Assembly: GCF_000020685.1 (NCBI RefSeq)
Contig: NC_012526.1
Span: 908,001 to 972,000, forward strand
Source: Deinococcus deserti VCD115
Lineage (GTDB): Bacteria > Deinococcota > Deinococci > Deinococcales > Deinococcaceae
Reading direction: 5' to 3'
Length of the DNA stretch: 64,000 bases
Part shown: positions 1-7,839 of the stretch, one piece after another
How positions within the stretch are numbered: the stretch's first letter is position 1
Layout: every line of letters starts with the position of its first letter
Notes under the pieces: generated by a model
Told to the model about the DNA's origin: nothing
The model's database searches: none
Seen by the model: only the letters and a program-made list of their open reading frames with translations
Position numbers and translations under genes: made by a program

Positions 1-1242
1 CTGGTGGATTACGACTTCACGGCGCGCATGGAAGAGGACCTGGACGACATTGCCGGTGGACGGGCCAGCCGGGTGCCGTACCTTCGGCGCTTCTACCTGG
101 GAGATGAAGGTCAGGGCATGGCACTCAAGCCCCTGATCGACCGCCAGATGGGTGAGATCGACGCCCGTGGGATCGCGACCATCCACGTGCCCAAGCTGGA
201 CGGCACGGGCATCGAGGTGCGGGTGGGCCGTTACGGCCCGTACATGCAGCGTGGCGAGGACAAAGCGAACCTGCCTGAGGGTCTGGTTCCTGATGAGCTG
301 ACGGCTGAGGTTGCCGAAGATCTGATGAGCCGGCCCAGTGGCGACCGCGTGATCGGCACCGATGAGGCCAGCGGGCATCCGGTGGTCGCCCGTGCCGGGC
401 GCTACGGCCCCTACGTGACCCTGGGCGACAGCAACCCACCTGTGCGGAGCGCCAGTCTGTTTCCTGGCGACGACCTGAATACCCTGACCATGGAGCGTGC
501 CCTGCGCCTGCTGAGCCTGCCGCGTCTGGTCGGTGTCAGTGAGGGCGAAGAGGTCTGGGCCATGAACGGAAAGTACGGTCCGTACCTCAAGCGGGGTGGG
601 GACAGCCGCAGCCTCAACAGCCACGAGGAACTGTTCACCGTAGGGCTTCACGAGGCCGAAGCGCTGTTCATGCAGCCACGTTTCCGGGCTCGTGGCGTGG
701 CGGCCGCGCCGTTGCGCACCTTCGAGTTTGAAGGCCGGCCACCCATCCTGCTGAAATCGGGGCGGTTTGGTCCCTACCTGACCGACGGCGAGCGCAACGC
801 CACCCTGCGCAAAGGCGAGGACGAGGACAACCTGACCCCAGAACGCGCCCTGGAAATTCTCGAGGAGCGCGGCAAGGAACCCAAGAAGAAGGCTGGCAAG
901 TCCCCTTCACGCAAGGCTTCCGTCAAACCTGCAGCCGGGAAGTCTGCCAAGGCGGGAAGCAGTACCAAAAAGCCAGCAGCCAAGAAACCGGCTGCCAAGA
1001 AGGCAGGCGCAAAGGGCCCAGCCAGCAAATCATCAGCAGCCAAAACCCCACTAACCTGGGCCGAACTCAAGCCGCATCTGGGCGTGCTTTCTGAGCAGGA
1101 GCGTGAGCTGGTTACGGCAACCCGCGAGCAGGGCCGCAAGGTAGACGAGGTAGCGCCGGGCCTCGGGCTGGACGTCAAGAAAGCCAAAGGAATGGCGCTG
1201 CAGGCCAGCAAGAAGCTCAATCAGGCAGCGCGCGGAGAGTAA
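1..1242 (+). CDS. topA: DNA topoisomerase I, C-terminal part (5' end outside window)
   Basis: Open from base 1 in frame 1, so the N-terminal Toprim and cleavage domains lie outside the window. The visible part begins in the type IA core (VDYDFTARMEEDLDDIAGG) and then carries four topoisomerase C-terminal repeats, each with a G-R/K-Y/F-G-P-Y core near bases 226, 397, 568 and 760. A low-complexity Lys/Ala/Pro tail follows (about bases 885-1050), typical of a nucleic-acid-binding basic tail, and then a roughly 60-residue helical segment. The enzyme relaxes negatively supercoiled DNA by a single-strand passage mechanism. The stop codon abuts the next ATG (TAAATG), which suggests translational coupling to the downstream small gene. 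The family assignment is firm; the role of the last 60 residues is unknown. Confidence 0.93.
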   Translation: MVDYDFTARMEEDLDDIAGGRASRVPYLRRFYLGDEGQGMALKPLIDRQMGEIDARGIATIHVPKLDGTGIEVRVGRYGPYMQRGEDKANLPEGLVPDELTAEVAEDLMSRPSGDRVIGTDEASGHPVVARAGRYGPYVTLGDSNPPVRSASLFPGDDLNTLTMERALRLLSLPRLVGVSEGEEVWAMNGKYGPYLKRGGDSRSLNSHEELFTVGLHEAEALFMQPRFRARGVAAAPLRTFEFEGRPPILLKSGRFGPYLTDGERNATLRKGEDEDNLTPERALEILEERGKEPKKKAGKSPSRKASVKPAAGKSAKAGSSTKKPAAKKPAAKKAGAKGPASKSSAAKTPLTWAELKPHLGVLSEQERELVTATREQGRKVDEVAPGLGLDVKKAKGMALQASKKLNQAARGE

Positions 1243-1551
1243 ATGCCGGCGCGTTCCCGCCCCGAGATACCACAGGCCCTGCATCTGGCTCGGCTGGCGC
1301 AGGGCACCCCAGGGCAGTGGGTGGCCCTGCCTGGCGGGCAGGTGCGGTGCCTGAACCTCAACGGCCGGGTAGACGGCCCGGCCCTGGCTGGCTGGCTGGT
1401 GTGTCTGACCGGTGAGGCTGTGGTGGACCTGCCACTGAACAACTTCGTATGTCTGCGCGCCAGCGAAAGTTACCGGCTGCGGGCTGAAGAGCCCTGGAGT
1501 GCCTTTGAGACCAAGGCAGGCACGGTGCTGCTGCTGATTCCGGACGCCTGA
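1243..1551 (+). CDS. Small hypothetical protein, cupin-like
   Basis: A 102-residue protein whose ATG directly follows the topA stop, so it is probably translated by coupling from the topA message. It is rich in short beta-type segments and Gly/Pro turns (for example VVDLPLNNFVCLRASESYRL and a terminal VLLLIPDA), reminiscent of a single small cupin or AraC-type sensor barrel. I cannot see a metal-binding HxH set, so any enzymatic role would be a guess. There is no signal peptide or membrane segment. The fold suggestion is inference from the pattern of residues only. Confidence 0.7.
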   Translation: MPARSRPEIPQALHLARLAQGTPGQWVALPGGQVRCLNLNGRVDGPALAGWLVCLTGEAVVDLPLNNFVCLRASESYRLRAEEPWSAFETKAGTVLLLIPDA

Positions 1552-1563
1552 TGGATTCATGAA

Positions 1564-1594
1564 AAGGGGAGAGCCGCATTCAGGCTCTCCCCTT
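1564..1594. terminator. Bidirectional intrinsic terminator
   Basis: A perfect 12-base inverted repeat (AAGGGGAGAGCC and its complement) around a 7-base loop, flanked by A and T residues on opposite sides. It lies between the convergent genes ending at 1551 and 1607 and could serve both. Confidence 0.85.
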
Positions 1595-1606
1595 AAGGTT
1601 GCACTC

Positions 1607-2158
1607 CTACTTTTTACGGCGCGCGGCCTTGGCCGCTTCTTTGGCCGCTTTCTGTTCTGCCTTCTGTTTTTCCTGCAACTCGCGGCCCATGTCTTCCATC
1701 AGCTGGGCGCCCTGAGCGTCTACCTGGCGCTGCAGTTCCAGCAGCGTGGACATGACCAGATTGTGCAGCATGCGCTCCACGGGCCGGCGCACCCAGCCGT
1801 AGCGCACCCGCGCGTTGAGGGTCAGCGTGACGTCCGTCCCCCCGGGCATGGGCTTAAAGCTCCACGCCTGAGTCAGCTTCTCCAGGGGGCCCACATGTCG
1901 AACACTTTCCCAGCCTCCACGCTGAGGCGCCTGAAGCTGTCCGTACTTGGCGGTAAAGCTCAGCCCCAGCAGCCGCCGGGCAAACTTGAAGCGCACCAGG
2001 GCGTTGTTGGCCAGCCGGCCGTCCCCACCCTGGTAGTCGGCCTTGACGAGGTTGGGGTCCCATTTCACGCGGCGACGGGGTTCCAGCGCGAGACGGTACA
2101 GCACGTCCGGGCGGGCGCGCACGACAATGTTCTGCTTGATGTGTATCGACTCGGACAT
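1607..2158 (-). CDS. SRPBCC / polyketide-cyclase-like lipid-binding protein
   Basis: A 183-residue protein starting MSESIHIKQNIVVRARPDVL. The opening beta strand followed by a helix-grip pattern (DVLYRLALEPRRRVKWDPNLV) is characteristic of SRPBCC (START-like) folds, which bind hydrophobic ligands. The last 30 residues are an Ala/Lys/Glu-rich helix (EEKQKAEQKAAKEAAKAARR-like), probably a charged coiled tail. An upstream in-frame Met exists 19 codons earlier, but the chosen start matches where the SRPBCC strand begins; the bases just before it offer only AGGA immediately next to the ATG. It lies downstream of the PIG-L gene on the same strand (72-base gap). No ligand can be assigned. Confidence 0.75.
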   Translation of the reverse strand: MSESIHIKQNIVVRARPDVLYRLALEPRRRVKWDPNLVKADYQGGDGRLANNALVRFKFARRLLGLSFTAKYGQLQAPQRGGWESVRHVGPLEKLTQAWSFKPMPGGTDVTLTLNARVRYGWVRRPVERMLHNLVMSTLLELQRQVDAQGAQLMEDMGRELQEKQKAEQKAAKEAAKAARRKK

Positions 2159-2230
2159 TCCTGAGCGGCAGTCTAGCGCGCCTGCTCGTCCCGGACGGAC
2201 TGCCCGATGCTCCAAGTGCAGATAAGCCCT

Positions 2231-2986
2231 TCAGTGCAGATAAGGCCGGGCCGGCAGATGGCTGGCCTTCAGATTGAACCGCTCGGCGTACTTCGCGCCG
2301 GTCAGGCGACCAGCCACTGCGCGGGTCTCCAGAAACTGCTCGCGGTTCCAGGTCCAGCGGTAGAAGGCCTGGTAGTACTCCATCACCTCAGCGGCGACTT
2401 CCACCGTGTCGGTAATGTCCGTAAACACCTCCGGATACGGGCTGGCCGGTGCGTGGTACTGATAGAAGCGCACCGGTTCCCTCCAGGCCTCCAGGCGGCG
2501 CACGTCCTCACCGCTGTCCACGCCGTCACTTCCGCCCAGGTCCGGGGCAGGCGCCATGGGGACGCCACCCCCTTCCTCGTTGATGATCTTGGGAATGCGT
2601 GCCAGCGTGATCGCATCAAAGGCGATCTTCGCTGTCATGCGGTGGTCCGGATGAGGATGATCGTCGCTCCAGGTAATTACGGCGTTGGGGCGGAACTGCG
2701 CGTACAGCCGCGCCAGTTGCAGGGCCTCACTGCGTGAGCCGGTCATGCGGCTGTCACCCATGTCGAAGAAGTGATGGGACGCGCCGATTTTGCCGGCCAC
2801 CCAGGCGCCGTGCTCGCGCCGCACGCGGGTGACCTCTTCGTGCGTCTGATCCCCAAACTGGCTGGCCAGCTCGCCCAATGTGGTCCACACCAGCATGACC
2901 TCATCTCCACGTGCCGTGTGCTTGGCCAGAGTACCGATACAACCGATCTCGTCGTCGGGGTGGGCAAAGACCGCCATGATTCGCAT
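2231..2986 (-). CDS. PIG-L (LmbE) family deacetylase
   Basis: A 251-residue cytosolic protein of the PIG-L superfamily of zinc-dependent N-deacetylases (GlcNAc-PI, mycothiol and bacillithiol pathways). The N-terminal metal motif AHPDDE (residues 9-14) and the HPDH element (DDHPHPDHR, about residue 117) are visible. The product could be a BshB-type enzyme acting on GlcNAc-malate, since Deinococcus makes bacillithiol, but the substrate cannot be read from sequence. I chose the ATG at 2986 because a TATTCT hexamer sits 7 bases upstream, a leaderless arrangement; a GTG two codons earlier is the alternative. Upstream on the same strand is the DUF4870 gene. Confidence 0.85.
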   Translation of the reverse strand: MRIMAVFAHPDDEIGCIGTLAKHTARGDEVMLVWTTLGELASQFGDQTHEEVTRVRREHGAWVAGKIGASHHFFDMGDSRMTGSRSEALQLARLYAQFRPNAVITWSDDHPHPDHRMTAKIAFDAITLARIPKIINEEGGGVPMAPAPDLGGSDGVDSGEDVRRLEAWREPVRFYQYHAPASPYPEVFTDITDTVEVAAEVMEYYQAFYRWTWNREQFLETRAVAGRLTGAKYAERFNLKASHLPARPYLH

Positions 2987-3071
2987 AGCCACAAGAATAA
3001 GCTGCCTGCAGGAGTGCAGGCTCGGAGGGCAGGTGTCTGCAGCCTTCCCCCGTGTTTTTCAGCCAGTGCCT

Positions 3072-3533
3072 TCAGCGCAACAGGCGCAGCGTCAGCGGGT
3101 AGCGGTAGGGCCTGCCACCACTCACGTGAATTACCGCCATCAGCATCAGGATCAGCGGCAGCAGGGCAAGCACCAGCAGAACCGGTAGAAAAAACAGCAG
3201 GAAGGCGCCGAACAGTCCCAGCGCAGCAAACGCTCCGGCGGCCGGCTGCCCGGCAGCGCTGCCCACCGCCCCGCCGATCACGCCCAGGCTGAACAACCCA
3301 AAGGCCACCAGGCCAATGACCGTGTTATAGATCCATACACTGATCTGAAAATTCACCGCTTCCTTGCCCTGCTCGTCCAGGAGTCGGCTCCGGTCACGGA
3401 AGTACAGCCACGCCGCCACCGGCCCCAGCAGCGCGCCGATCCCCGGCAGCACAAAACCCAGCAGTGGAGAAAGGTGCGTCACCAGGGCCGGCGTGCGCTC
3501 GGATTCAGGAATGCAGGAGGACGGGGCGCTCAT
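3072..3533 (-). CDS. DUF4870-type small membrane protein
   Basis: A 153-residue membrane protein. After a short N-terminal stretch (ERTPALVTHLSPLLGFVLPG) come several hydrophobic segments and the signature motif KEAVNFQISVWIYN (about residues 57-70) of the DUF4870 / Tic20-like small membrane family, followed by two strongly hydrophobic segments and a basic C-terminus (RYPLTLRLLR). Function is unknown for the family. The open frame extends far upstream but has no coding character there; the ATG at 3533 is where family members begin. Its 5' end lies back-to-back with the rnhA promoter. Confidence 0.8.
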   Translation of the reverse strand: MSAPSSCIPESERTPALVTHLSPLLGFVLPGIGALLGPVAAWLYFRDRSRLLDEQGKEAVNFQISVWIYNTVIGLVAFGLFSLGVIGGAVGSAAGQPAAGAFAALGLFGAFLLFFLPVLLVLALLPLILMLMAVIHVSGGRPYRYPLTLRLLR

Positions 3534-3535
3534 GC

Positions 3536-3565
3536 TTGACACTACGCCCCCAAGCTGACTACAGT
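3536..3565 (+). promoter_or_regulatory. Leaderless sigma-A-type promoter of rnhA
   Basis: TTGACA (3536-3541), an 18-base spacer, TACAGT (3560-3565), then 7 bases to the rnhA ATG at 3573. Transcription would start at or within a base or two of the A of the ATG. This is the best complete promoter in the window. Confidence 0.8.
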
Positions 3566-3572
3566 TCCTCGG

Positions 3573-4124
3573 ATGACGGGCAAGCCCTCCTACCGCACCA
3601 GCGCCGCGCAAAAAGCGCAGGCGGCTGCCCGTGACCGCCTGCCGATCAAGGCCGGAATTCAGCCTGACGTGCCGGTCTCCGGCGAAGAGGTTGAACTGTA
3701 CAGTGACGGTGCCTGTGATACGACCCAGGGCCACGGCGGCTGGGCCACCATCCTGAAGTACAGGGGTCAGGAACTCGTGCTGAGCGGCAACGAGGAAGCC
3801 ACGACCAACAACCGCATGGAGTTGCGCGGTCTGCTTGAAGGCCTGAAAGTCCTCAAGCGGCCCTGTCAGGTACGGGTGGTCACAGACAGTCAGTATCTGC
3901 GTAAGGCCTTTACGGATGGCTGGATTCTGAAATGGCAGCGCAATGGCTGGAAGACAGCCGGAGGTGATCCGGTAAAGAACCGCGAATTGTGGGAGGAGCT
4001 GATTGCGCAGGCGCGAACGCACGCCCTGACCTTTATCTGGGTCAAGGGACACGCCGGACACGGGGAAAACGAGCGGGTGGATGTGCTGGCCGTCCAGGAA
4101 CGTACGAAACTGCGTGCGCGCTGA
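3573..4124 (+). CDS. rnhA: Ribonuclease HI
   Basis: A 183-residue enzyme that hydrolyses the RNA strand of RNA-DNA hybrids. The four catalytic acidic positions are visible: SDGACD (about residue 46), NRMEL (about 85), TDSQYL (about 107) and NERVDVLA (about 172), together with the WVKGHAGH loop preceding the last one. A basic N-terminal extension of roughly 40 residues (MTGKPSYRTSAAQKAQAAAR) precedes the core and is longer than in the E. coli enzyme. The start is fixed by a TTGACA-N18-TACAGT promoter 7 bases upstream, so the mRNA is probably leaderless. Confidence 0.93.
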   Translation: MTGKPSYRTSAAQKAQAAARDRLPIKAGIQPDVPVSGEEVELYSDGACDTTQGHGGWATILKYRGQELVLSGNEEATTNNRMELRGLLEGLKVLKRPCQVRVVTDSQYLRKAFTDGWILKWQRNGWKTAGGDPVKNRELWEELIAQARTHALTFIWVKGHAGHGENERVDVLAVQERTKLRAR

Positions 4125-4231
4125 GGGCAGGCCCGCCTCATTGCCTGGCTGAGGCACACCGTGCACAATGCGGCTCAGATCTCTCTGCGGGGAGAAGCGC
4201 TGCGGCGCCTGCCCCGAAAGGACGGGTGCCC

Positions 4232-5455
4232 ATGCAGGATCACTGCTCCAGAATGCCTCACCGCCCTTGGTCCTTTGCCTGGAATGTGCGACGGCTCGCA
4301 GGTGTGGGGCTGCTTGGTCTGGCTGCCACCGCCTCCGCCGGGGGCAGCGAAAGACGACCGGAACTGCACAGTCCTGACTCCGTGCGGTCGGTCGCAGCCG
4401 GCACAGATGGCCTGGGACGCTTTGTGGTTGCCTGGGTCTCACGCCGCACTGAACTGGCTGAAGGCGGAGGCGAGCAGTTGAGGGCTGCCCGGCTGGAAGG
4501 CACCCGCTGGCGGCCACTGGGCGATGTGGTCAACGAAAAGCCGCAGTACAACGCTGCGCAGCCTAATGTTCATGCCGGGCTGGGCGGCAGCGTGTGGCTG
4601 GACTGGGAAGAAGGCAGCGGCCACGCCCACATCGATTCCTATCTGATGTCCAGCTGGACCGGGAGTGCCTGGACCCGGCCAACGCCGTATGCTCTGCGGC
4701 GCAACCTCTCGGACGCGGGACGCTCCCGCTCCCTGGCACTGGACCCACAGAACCGCCCGCTGGTGGGCTGGACCGATATCGGCACCGGTACCCGCAGCAT
4801 GTATCCCAGTGTGGTGTCGCTCAGGCTCTGGCGGGGCCAGGACTGGGTAACCACGCCCTACCTGAATCTGAACCTGCGGCAGCCGGCCTACATGCCCAGC
4901 GTGGCCCAGGTCAACGGGCAGGTCAGCGTCGCGTATGTGGAAGGAGCGACAACCCGTTCCAACCTGTGGGTGCGGCAGTGGACGGGTGACGGCTGGCGCA
5001 CCCTGGGTGGGCGCGTGAACGTCCGCCCCGATACCTATGTTTTTCGTCCCCTGCTGCGGGCCGATGGGCTCGGCCGGCTGACTGTGGCGTGGCTGGAAGA
5101 CCTGAATGGGGCAGACGCTCTGTATGTCAGCCGGTGGAATGGGCGTGCATGGCAAGAGCTGGCAAGCGGTCCGGTCAGTCAGGCAGGCAAACACGCCGCC
5201 ACCGCGTCACTGGCCTTCGACGGACATCACCGTCCGGTCGTGGCCTGGACGCAGGCACCGGATGGTCAGCGTACGGTCCACGCTTCCCTCTGGGATAGGG
5301 ACCGCTGGAAGCCACTGGGCAGGGGAGCCCTGAATACCAATCCGGGAGCGGACGCAGACCACTCCTCTGTAGCGGCTGGTCGCTACGGCATCCTGGTGGC
5401 CTGGAGGGAGTTGCGCGGTGGCGTCTGGCGGCTGCAGACCTGGTTGCAGCCTTGA
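4232..5455 (+). CDS. Secreted beta-propeller-like hypothetical protein
   Basis: A 407-residue protein with a Sec signal peptide (positively charged start, hydrophobic VGLLGLAATASA, likely cleavage after ASA). The mature part consists of six to seven repeats of about 50-60 residues, each with a strand pattern such as GLGRFVVAWVSR, RPLVGWTDIG, QVSVAYVEG, RLTVAWLEDL, RPVVAWTQA and ILVAWREL preceded by W-x-x-L/W elements. This is the layout of a BNR/sialidase-like or Kelch-like propeller, but I see no catalytic Asp-box set. I chose the start at 4232 for its AAAGGA ribosome site 9 bases upstream; an ATG 7 codons further in is possible. The likely location is the cell envelope or outside; the role is unknown. 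Confidence 0.8.
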   Translation: MQDHCSRMPHRPWSFAWNVRRLAGVGLLGLAATASAGGSERRPELHSPDSVRSVAAGTDGLGRFVVAWVSRRTELAEGGGEQLRAARLEGTRWRPLGDVVNEKPQYNAAQPNVHAGLGGSVWLDWEEGSGHAHIDSYLMSSWTGSAWTRPTPYALRRNLSDAGRSRSLALDPQNRPLVGWTDIGTGTRSMYPSVVSLRLWRGQDWVTTPYLNLNLRQPAYMPSVAQVNGQVSVAYVEGATTRSNLWVRQWTGDGWRTLGGRVNVRPDTYVFRPLLRADGLGRLTVAWLEDLNGADALYVSRWNGRAWQELASGPVSQAGKHAATASLAFDGHHRPVVAWTQAPDGQRTVHASLWDRDRWKPLGRGALNTNPGADADHSSVAAGRYGILVAWRELRGGVWRLQTWLQP

Positions 5456-5464
5456 AGACTCACC

Positions 5465-5882
5465 CGCCGCATTCCATGTGCACACGAAGCGTTGCCGACC
5501 CCCTCGGAAAGTAGCTTCACGAACCTGAAATCCGCTTCGGCAATAAAACCCGGCTGCGTCCTCGTCGGTTTCTGCGGTCATGATCGTCAGCTCCAAAGCC
5601 AGCGCGAAGGCAGACAGCAGCGCCCGGCCCGAGCAAAGCCCTTGCCTGTCTCCTGCGGGTCGGTACCAATGTGCAGCCCTCTGCCTGCTTCCCCTGTACC
5701 TGGAGCCCGACTGCACACATCACGCGGCCACCGGTTTCCCAGGTAACAATCAGCTGCTGTGAATCGGTCCGGTAGGCTTCCCGGTGGCGTGAAATGCGTA
5801 CTGCATCAGGAAACATGGCGCGGGCCAGCAGGGTCTGGACCTCCGGGGTCAGAGGCCTACAGAGGCGCATCGCAAGGCACAT
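5465..5882 (-). pseudogene. Frameshifted GNAT-family N-acetyltransferase
   Basis: Read across three frames, this stretch gives a nearly complete GNAT protein. The first frame covers MRLCRPLTPEVQTLLARAMF to VGLQVQGKQAEG (about 5870-5680). A second frame gives the acetyl-CoA loop LHIGTDPQETGKGFA (about 5676-5632). A third gives ALLSAFALALE to FYCRSGFQVRE (about 5623-5520). No single frame covers the domain, so at least two one-base losses, or an equivalent net shift, are needed. The third frame has no stop until it runs into the convergent gene, so the original 3' end is unclear. Either a decaying gene or sequencing errors could explain this. Confidence 0.7.
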
Positions 5883-5955
5883 TTTGACGTCAGAATTCTG
5901 TCCTGGGCCATTCGGCGTATCGCGCACCAGAGCGCTTCAAGCCTACGCTGGACCT

Positions 5956-7335
5956 ATGACGCCCTCACCTGTCCAGCCAGCTCCAGATGGGGACAGCTGG
6001 CGCACCTTTCTGCGCCTGTGGGCCTCGCAAGCGCTCAGTGTGCTGGGCAGTGGCCTGAGCGGCTTCGCCCTGAACATCTACCTGACCCAGACCATGTTTC
6101 CCCTGGAAAACCAGCGGGCGCAGCTGGCGGGCGCACTGTCGCTGACGGCCCTGGGCTGGACGGTTGCGGCAATCGCGGGTGGTCCGCTGGCCGGGGCACT
6201 GGCAGACCGTTGGGACCGCCGGCGCATGATGATCACCTGTGATGTGCTGGGCGCCGCATTGCTCCTGGGCCTGACCGGCCTGATCCTGGCGGGCACCCCT
6301 CCGGTCTGGGCACTGGTCGTCTTTACCACACTGCTGGGCCTGGTCGGTACCTTTCACGGCTCAGCTTTCGACACCAGCTATTCGGCCCTGGTGCCGCGTG
6401 AACGGCTGCCGCGAGCCAACGGCATGATGCAGACGCTCTGGAGTCTTTCGGGGTTGCTGAGCCCCGCACTGGCGGCGCTGCTGATCGGTCTACCGGCTCT
6501 GGCGCGCAAAAGTGATGGGCCTCAGTGGCTGTCCGGCTGGAGCAATGGGGTGCCCCTGGCCCTGCTGATCGACGCGGTGTCTTTCGGTGTGGCTGCGCTG
6601 GTGATCTGGCGTCTGTCGCTGCCCAGCCCGAAGCGAGCCGACCTGCAGGGCCCGGCTGCGCAGAACACCAGCCTGGGACAGGACATGCGGTTTGGATGGA
6701 GCTACATTTTTGCCCGTCGTCCGCTGCTGCACCTGCTGCTGACCTTCGCCGTGGTGAACCTGATGACCAGTGGGGTCGGGGTGCTGCACCCCCTGCTGGT
6801 GAAGTTCACGCTGGTGGGTGACATCCAGACTCAGGGCCTGAGCACCGAGACTGCCCTGGCGACCCTATGGACTGCCATGAGTGCGGGTGGGCTGGTGGGC
6901 GGCCTGTTGATCAGCGTGTGGGGAGGCCTGAAACGGCAGCGGGTGCTGGGCGTGCTGGTTCCCATGGTGCTCGCCGGCGCTGCGCACGCCCTGAGTGGCG
7001 CAGCCGGAACCCTGTACCTGACAGCCGCATGTATCGCGGCGTTCGGCCTTATGACGCCAATCATGAATGCCCACTCGCAGAGCATCTGGCAGTCGCAGGT
7101 TCCCCCTGAAATGCAGGGCCGGGTCTTCAGTGTCCGGCGCCTGATCGCCCAGTTCACCTCACCGCTGGCCACGGCAGCCGCTGGCTTACTGGGAGCGCAT
7201 ACCTCTCCAGGCCTGATCCTGCTGTGGAGTGGCGTGGTGATGCTGGCAGTATCTGGCCTGCAACTGCTGAATCCGGCCCTGCGCCGGGTGGATGAGTTGC
7301 CTGCTGTGTCCAGGCCAGCAGAAGCAATGGGGTAG
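5956..7335 (+). CDS. Major facilitator superfamily transporter (exporter-like)
   Basis: A 459-residue membrane protein with about 12 hydrophobic segments. The MFS motif A loop is present between helices 2 and 3 (GALADRWDRRRMMITCDVL, about residues 80-98). The overall pattern resembles the enterobactin-exporter/macrolide-efflux (MFS_3-like) branch: a long cytoplasmic segment in the middle (SLPSPKRADLQGPAAQN) and a helix-7 region beginning near FGWSYIFARRPLLH. The substrate is unknown. A TACGCT hexamer lies 6 bases before the ATG, giving a leaderless start; the open frame upstream lacks coding character. The frameshifted GNAT lies upstream, divergently oriented. Confidence 0.87.
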   Translation: MTPSPVQPAPDGDSWRTFLRLWASQALSVLGSGLSGFALNIYLTQTMFPLENQRAQLAGALSLTALGWTVAAIAGGPLAGALADRWDRRRMMITCDVLGAALLLGLTGLILAGTPPVWALVVFTTLLGLVGTFHGSAFDTSYSALVPRERLPRANGMMQTLWSLSGLLSPALAALLIGLPALARKSDGPQWLSGWSNGVPLALLIDAVSFGVAALVIWRLSLPSPKRADLQGPAAQNTSLGQDMRFGWSYIFARRPLLHLLLTFAVVNLMTSGVGVLHPLLVKFTLVGDIQTQGLSTETALATLWTAMSAGGLVGGLLISVWGGLKRQRVLGVLVPMVLAGAAHALSGAAGTLYLTAACIAAFGLMTPIMNAHSQSIWQSQVPPEMQGRVFSVRRLIAQFTSPLATAAAGLLGAHTSPGLILLWSGVVMLAVSGLQLLNPALRRVDELPAVSRPAEAMG

Positions 7336-7336
7336 G

Positions 7337-7372
7337 GAAAGGCGCGCTGGGATAGCTTCCAGCGCGCCTTTC
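7337..7372. terminator. Bidirectional intrinsic terminator
   Basis: A 14-base perfect inverted repeat (GAAAGGCGCGCTGG and complement) with an 8-base loop, located between the convergent MFS and Nudix genes. Confidence 0.88.
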
Positions 7373-7380
7373 AACCGAAA

Positions 7381-7836
7381 TTAGTTGTCGCAGACAGTCA
7401 GACCAAGGTGGCGAATACCGCGGTCCTCACGGCGCAGGTCCTGCCAGAACTCGTCACGGAAGACCGGTGGACGGACGTCCAGGGCTGCCATCTGGCTTGA
7501 GGTCATAAACCGGGCTTCAACCAGGGTGTCTGATTCATCATCGACCAGATGTGCGCGGGAAAGTGCGCCGCCGACCTCATGACACAGCACGAAGCTTTTG
7601 CAGATGCGGCTTTCAGCGTCCGCCAGCTCCTGCAGGTACAGGATGCGCTCGGCGCCCACTTTCAGTCCGGTTTCCTCGTGCACCTCACGTTCAGCGGCCT
7701 GCAGGATGCTTTCGTGCCCTTCCAGCCCACCGCCCGGCGGCACCCAGAAGTCGTAGGCGCCCGGCTGGCGGTGACGCACCATCAGCAGCTGGTTGCCACG
7801 AAGGACCACGCCTGCGGCGCTGATCCGGTGCCGCAA
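7381..7836 (-). CDS. Nudix hydrolase
   Basis: A 151-residue cytosolic hydrolase of nucleoside-diphosphate-linked compounds. The Nudix box is complete: GGGLEGHESILQAAEREV continuing into HEETGL (about residues 35-58), including the REVHEE metal-binding glutamates. It starts with TTG three bases after the glmU stop codon (TGAGCCTTG), so it is probably translated by coupling with glmU. The pairing with a nucleotide-sugar enzyme suggests clean-up of a related nucleotide, but the substrate is not readable from sequence. Confidence 0.88.
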   Translation of the reverse strand: MRHRISAAGVVLRGNQLLMVRHRQPGAYDFWVPPGGGLEGHESILQAAEREVHEETGLKVGAERILYLQELADAESRICKSFVLCHEVGGALSRAHLVDDESDTLVEARFMTSSQMAALDVRPPVFRDEFWQDLRREDRGIRHLGLTVCDN

Positions 7837-7839
7837 GGC

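Noticed and set aside
3534..4517. Long upstream extension of the DUF4870 minus-strand frame
   Set aside because: Lies antisense to rnhA and the propeller gene; the family start and coding character begin at 3533.
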